From: Symbiodinium natans
Lineage: Eukaryota; Sar; Dinophyceae; Suessiales; Symbiodiniaceae
Length of the DNA stretch: 10,000 nt
Direction: 5' to 3'
NCBI GenBank assembly: GCA_905221605.1
Contig: CAJNDS010001713.1
Coordinates: 200,001 to 210,000, forward strand
The notes under the pieces were generated by a model that searched no databases, was not told the origin of the DNA, and saw nothing but the letters and a program-made list of their open reading frames with translations. Within the stretch, counting starts at the first letter, position 1, and each line of letters opens with the position of its first letter. Positions 7,057 through 10,000 of the stretch are shown here, piece after piece. Made by a program: the position numbers and the translations under genes.

Positions 7057-7533
7057 GTGACCCAAGAGGTTGTGCACTGCATAGGCCTATGCCAAGTAGC
7101 ATGTGAATCAAGCCTCGACCACCCTGGATGCAGAAGACTAAATGGAGGGCTTCGGCTCGTTGCGGCACTGCTGCAACGAGGTTTGAGGAACATTGGCCAA
7201 AGCACAACTCGAAAACACAAAGCGTGCCACATAGCATTGGCGGGACTGCTCCCTGGAGCAACATGCGAAGGGCCAGATCGGTCTCAGGACACTATCCACC
7301 TGTGCTGCTCCGAGGGTTTAGGTTCCGGGGCTTGGGATCGTCGGTGGCCTGTGGGCCTTGAAGCCTATGCCCTAATGCCGCTTCTCCGCGTGGCGCAGGC
7401 GCTGCAAGAAGCAGCAGCAGTCCGGTCTCGCCAACGGGCGATCATTACAACGCGCTACAAAAAGCTACAAAGCCACTGGCAGACCATGGGCTACCTTGAG
7501 AACGTCGGCCGGGGGACTCAGCCATTGCATTGA
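7057..7533 (+). CDS. Unidentified ORF, possible exon
   Basis: The frame is open for 158 codons, beginning at GTG, with the only in-frame ATG near the end, so it cannot be a complete gene as it stands. Residues about 97-155 look the most protein-like: a Leu/Ala-rich helix-forming stretch (ALMPLLRVAQALQEAAAV) followed by a basic segment with Tyr, Trp and Gln. No family is recognised. The frame contains a perfect hairpin at 7156-7180. A second frame, 7496-7774, overlaps its end and continues with a similar composition. Confidence 0.15.
   Translation: MTQEVVHCIGLCQVACESSLDHPGCRRLNGGLRLVAALLQRGLRNIGQSTTRKHKACHIALAGLLPGATCEGPDRSQDTIHLCCSEGLGSGAWDRRWPVGLEAYALMPLLRVAQALQEAAAVRSRQRAIITTRYKKLQSHWQTMGYLENVGRGTQPLH
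7156..7180. repeat. Strong hairpin, 8-11 bp stem
   Basis: CTCGTTGC at 7156-7163 is the exact reverse complement of GCAACGAG at 7173-7180. Three more pairs inside (one G-T wobble) leave a three-base loop, ACT. No T-run follows, so it is not a bacterial-type terminator. Confidence 0.8.
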
Positions 7534-7774
7534 CAACTCCCGTTTCCCACACCTCTACTTGCCGCCCAAGGCCTTCCTCAAGAATTTTGGGTTCTTAAGG
7601 CGAAGACGAGTTGAACTCCCGTTGTCTCCTTATGGCTATATCCAAGAAGGCATCCCAGAGACTGCAACATCGAAACCGGAACCCCTTAAGCCTTTCGAAG
7701 CCCCCTGGCCAGGAAGCACACAGAACTCTCGGGATGTGCGAGATGGCTTATGGGGTGTGCATGTGGCTGAGTGA
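7496..7774 (+). CDS. Unidentified short ORF
   Basis: The frame is open for 92 codons and overlaps the 3' end of the preceding frame by 38 bases in another phase, beginning at TTG. The segment FPHLYLPPKAFLKNFGFLRRRR has a protein-like pattern of aromatics followed by a basic cluster. No family is recognised. The overlap and similar composition would fit a frameshifted relic, but chance is as likely. Confidence 0.12.
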   Translation: MRTSAGGLSHCIDNSRFPHLYLPPKAFLKNFGFLRRRRVELPLSPYGYIQEGIPETATSKPEPLKPFEAPWPGSTQNSRDVRDGLWGVHVAE

Positions 7775-7834
7775 ACCCAGTCGAAGGTTTTCTGCAACAA
7801 ACGACTTGCGGTTGGCAAGCATCATTATCATGCC

Positions 7835-7856
7835 CTGTGCACCCCTCAGTGCACAG
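7835..7856. repeat. Perfect hairpin, 8-bp stem, 6-base loop
   Basis: CTGTGCAC at 7835-7842 pairs exactly with GTGCACAG at 7849-7856 around the loop CCCTCA. Each arm holds GTGCAC, itself a palindrome, so the arms can also pair with themselves. No function can be assigned. Confidence 0.8.
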
Positions 7857-7901
7857 TGGCGTGGTACAGGTACTTTCAGGGAAAATGCCGAGCTCCCGCA
7901 A

Positions 7902-7912
7902 GGGGGGGGGGG
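7902..7912 (+). repeat. Poly-G tract (G11)
   Basis: Eleven uninterrupted G between CAA and TGCAG, with the same orientation as the other long G-runs. Confidence 0.9.
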
Positions 7913-8435
7913 TGCAGATGCCACTATCTTCACGCGCTTTGCATGATAACACCCAAAGCCTGAGAAGCACCCGAGCAAACCCCAAACAACAGGACTGGCT
8001 AGCAGGGCGGGGCTCGTGAGAAAGTACCCAGCTTCTCTCGACATCGTGCTACAGCTCGCAGTATTTACAGAGGCAGGCCTGAGATGTCCCAAGACACCCC
8101 GACAACGGTCCAATCTTAAAAAGCACTGCCCTTCACAGCAATCACTTCACGCCATTGAGATAAAGGGTTTGTCTCTCCCAGTTCAAACCAACCGGGAGCA
8201 TGCAGCATCTCCAACTTTAAGGTATAAGCATCGGGCTTAGGAAAATAGTGTGTCTTTCACAGGGTAGGGCAGAGAATCCAAAACTACGCGAACTCTGAGC
8301 AGCAACGAGCTGCAAAAACCGTCCGATATCCCCACCCCTAGGCCGGAAAATGCCCACTAGTCACTAGCCCGAGGCTCCAGAAGCTTCGCCAAACTTCTAA
8401 AACATCCGACTGCTCTTGTGTCCAGGGTCGCAACA

Positions 8436-8526
8436 CTCCTGGGCTCGAACCTGCAACTCTGCACCTCTCATGCTTTGCAAACCTTCTGCGCGTTTCGGGG
8501 CCTGCAGAATCCTCAGCTACACCGCC
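8436..8526 (-). mobile_element. tRNA-like segment, possibly a degenerate tRNA-derived SINE
   Basis: The minus strand holds an exact match to the Pol III B-box consensus, GGTTCGAGCCC (plus 8441-8451). About 68 bases upstream is an A-box-like TAGCTGAGG (plus 8511-8519), preceded by GGCGGTG. Between them GGTTTGCAAAGCATGAGAGGT resembles the anticodon-loop to variable-loop part of tRNA-Ala(UGC). It is not an intact tRNA: the acceptor arms do not pair, the T stem pairs at only three of five positions, the anticodon stem is absent, and the A-to-B spacing is too long. The extra length includes a hairpin, TTCTGC with GCAGAA (plus 8484-8489 and 8504-8509). A SINE head or decayed tRNA pseudogene fits. 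No A-rich tail or target-site duplication was identified, and no second copy was found in the window. Confidence 0.35.
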
Positions 8527-8593
8527 ACCAAATCCTGGGGAGAGTAGGGGACCATCCTGCATGCAAAGCTGCTCAAACCTGAACAAGAGCCCT

Positions 8594-8621
8594 CATGTAC
8601 ATGCTTGGGTGAACCGGGTTC
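8594..8621. repeat. Two short palindromes
   Basis: CATGTACATG at 8594-8603 is a 10-bp perfect palindrome. GAACC-G-GGTTC at 8611-8621 is a second inverted repeat. They lie about 70 bp from the tRNA-like segment. They may be chance. Confidence 0.6.
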
Positions 8622-8719
8622 GCGGTAGCCCTAAACACAAGCATGATATTCGAGAGGACTGCACCTTGATATCTCATCTTGCAAGGTCGACGTGTCCAAC
8701 TTCCCTCACATCCTCATGA

Positions 8720-9058
8720 AGAGCTGTAGGGGGGGATCAAAGCCACCAATTATTTCAGAACACCTTTCCTTTCTGGCTGAACTGTTGCTTCAATTCTGTC
8801 ATCGGGAATCGACCATCACAACAGATTCTGCAACAGGCTACTCGTGTAGTCGTGAAAGATTGGGATGGCTCGGTTTTGGAGATCTCGCAGGCGAAGCTTG
8901 TGCGCGACAGTGCACTACCAAAGAAACACGCCTGTCATGGCACTCAGCAAAGACTTCAGAGTGCCGCTGGACATGCCGAAAGTCATGAAAAGTTTCGAGG
9001 CCAAGACCATGAAGTGCAATACGTTGCGGCTCGAGCGCTAACCAACTTTGCGGAATAG
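8720..9058 (+). CDS. Unidentified open frame, candidate terminal exon
   Basis: The frame opens after TGA at 8717-8719 and stays open for 112 codons to TAG at 9056-9058, with no ATG. It can therefore only be a downstream exon or a relic. An acceptor-like AATTATTTCAG ends at 8759, which would give an exon of about 299 bp. The most protein-like part is around RVVVKDWDGSVLEISQAKLVRD. The remainder is rich in Gln, His, Ala and Glu, ending in AARALTNFAE. No family is recognised. A competing frame (8692-8988) is open over much of the same stretch. The microsatellite begins 68 bp after the stop. Confidence 0.2.
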   Translation, partial: RAVGGDQSHQLFQNTFPFWLNCCFNSVIGNRPSQQILQQATRVVVKDWDGSVLEISQAKLVRDSALPKKHACHGTQQRLQSAAGHAESHEKFRGQDHEVQYVAARALTNFAE

Positions 9059-9166
9059 TTTACCTCGACGAGAAACTGACCTTTAAAGCCTTGTAGAACC
9101 CTTCTTGCAGAACAAGCCTCCGACCGACACACACACACACACACACACTCTCACACACACACACAC

Positions 9167-9252
9167 ACACCCACACACCCACACCCACACCCACACCCAC
9201 ACCCACACCCACACCCACACCCACACCCACACCCACACCCACACCCACACCC
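9167..9252 (+). repeat. ACACCC hexamer block, 13 perfect units
   Basis: One ACACCC at 9167-9172 and then, after AC, 13 uninterrupted perfect units at 9175-9252. The minus strand is (GGGTGT)n, with G-triplets spaced by TGT, ideal spacing for parallel G-quadruplexes. It is perfectly homogeneous while the flanking AC is not, which suggests recent expansion. Confidence 0.95.
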
Positions 9253-9287
9253 ACACACACACACACACCACACACACACACACACCA

Positions 9288-9725
<438 letters not shown>

Positions 9726-9743
9726 CACACACACACACACACA

Positions 9744-9817
9744 CTCTCACACTCTCACACACACACACACTCTCACACTCTCACACTCTCACGCTCTCAC
9801 GCTCTCACGCTCTCACG
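9744..9817 (+). repeat. CTCTCAC(A/G) octamer block
   Basis: Two CTCTCACA units (9744-9759), ten bases of AC, then six in-phase octamers (9770-9817). The first two of those six end in A and the last four in G. This gives an ordered change from ACACAC through CTCTCACA to CTCTCACG at the array edge. Confidence 0.93.
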
Positions 9818-10000
9818 GAACCTGAAGCCCAGGTCAACCCGCTAAAGCTTGCAAAGCGCGACTACGAATATCCCTCAGCTGGCACTCCGAGCGCCGCGAC
9901 AGGAGCGACGAAGGATGTTGGACCTCTTCAGTAAGGAACCCCCCTGTCAAGACAAGCTTTCGCTGTTTTGAAGTGTGCTTTTGTCGAAATGTGCTTAAAA
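9818..10000. other. No feature seen
   Basis: Unique sequence after the microsatellite. CTTCAGTAAGG near 9927 is a weak donor-like site. No open frame is convincing over this short stretch. Confidence 0.4.

Overview
The window looks like nuclear DNA from a eukaryote with a large, gene-poor, repeat-rich genome. My best guess is a dinoflagellate or a related alga. This is inference, and a plant or another alga is not excluded. The grounds are: (a) no ORF anywhere resembles an intact bacterial or viral gene, and the only ORFs above about 200 codons lie inside a CA microsatellite; (b) heptameric Arabidopsis-type telomere-like units (CCCTAAA/TTTAGGG and variants) are scattered internally on both strands; (c) there is an approximately 690 bp compound dinucleotide microsatellite, plus several long poly-G tracts; (d) base composition by eye is near 50% GC. 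I found no dinoflagellate spliced-leader relic, so the lineage call stays open.

Layout. From 1 to about 1125 I see no supportable gene. From 1226 to 1526 there is a G15 tract and then a short minus-strand ORF. Its C-terminal half carries an LGNAMHV segment that resembles motif X of cytosine-5 DNA methyltransferases. From 1527 to 2476 nothing is recognisable. From 2477 to 3142 several protein-like minus-strand frames overlap (unidentified). They are followed by the best telomere-like array, 12 heptamers in perfect phase (3146-3229). From 3326 to 3661 there is more telomere-like debris, a G18 tract and an 18-bp perfect palindrome. From 3800 to 5300 there are short ORFs, one consensus splice donor, two strong splice-acceptor-like tracts and a second in-phase telomere-like patch. 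From 5430 to 5490 there is a 13-bp minisatellite, and then an unidentified minus-strand ORF with an inverted telomere-like patch inside it. From 5982 to 7056 there is little beyond a 13-bp tandem duplication. From 7057 to 7912 there are protein-like but unidentified plus-strand frames and two perfect hairpins. From 8436 to 8526 (minus strand) there is a tRNA-like, possibly SINE-derived segment with A-box and B-box matches. From 8720 to 9058 there is an open plus-strand frame with an acceptor-like site, and from 9127 to 9817 the compound microsatellite.

No operon or pathway can be read from this window, and I cannot assemble a complete gene model. CDS entries are candidate exons or relics at low confidence; repeats are stated with high confidence because they are directly visible. 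The most notable features are the ordered structure of the microsatellite with its (GGGTGT)n G-quadruplex-prone block, the phase-preserved telomere-like arrays, the methyltransferase motif X-like fragment, and the tRNA-like element.
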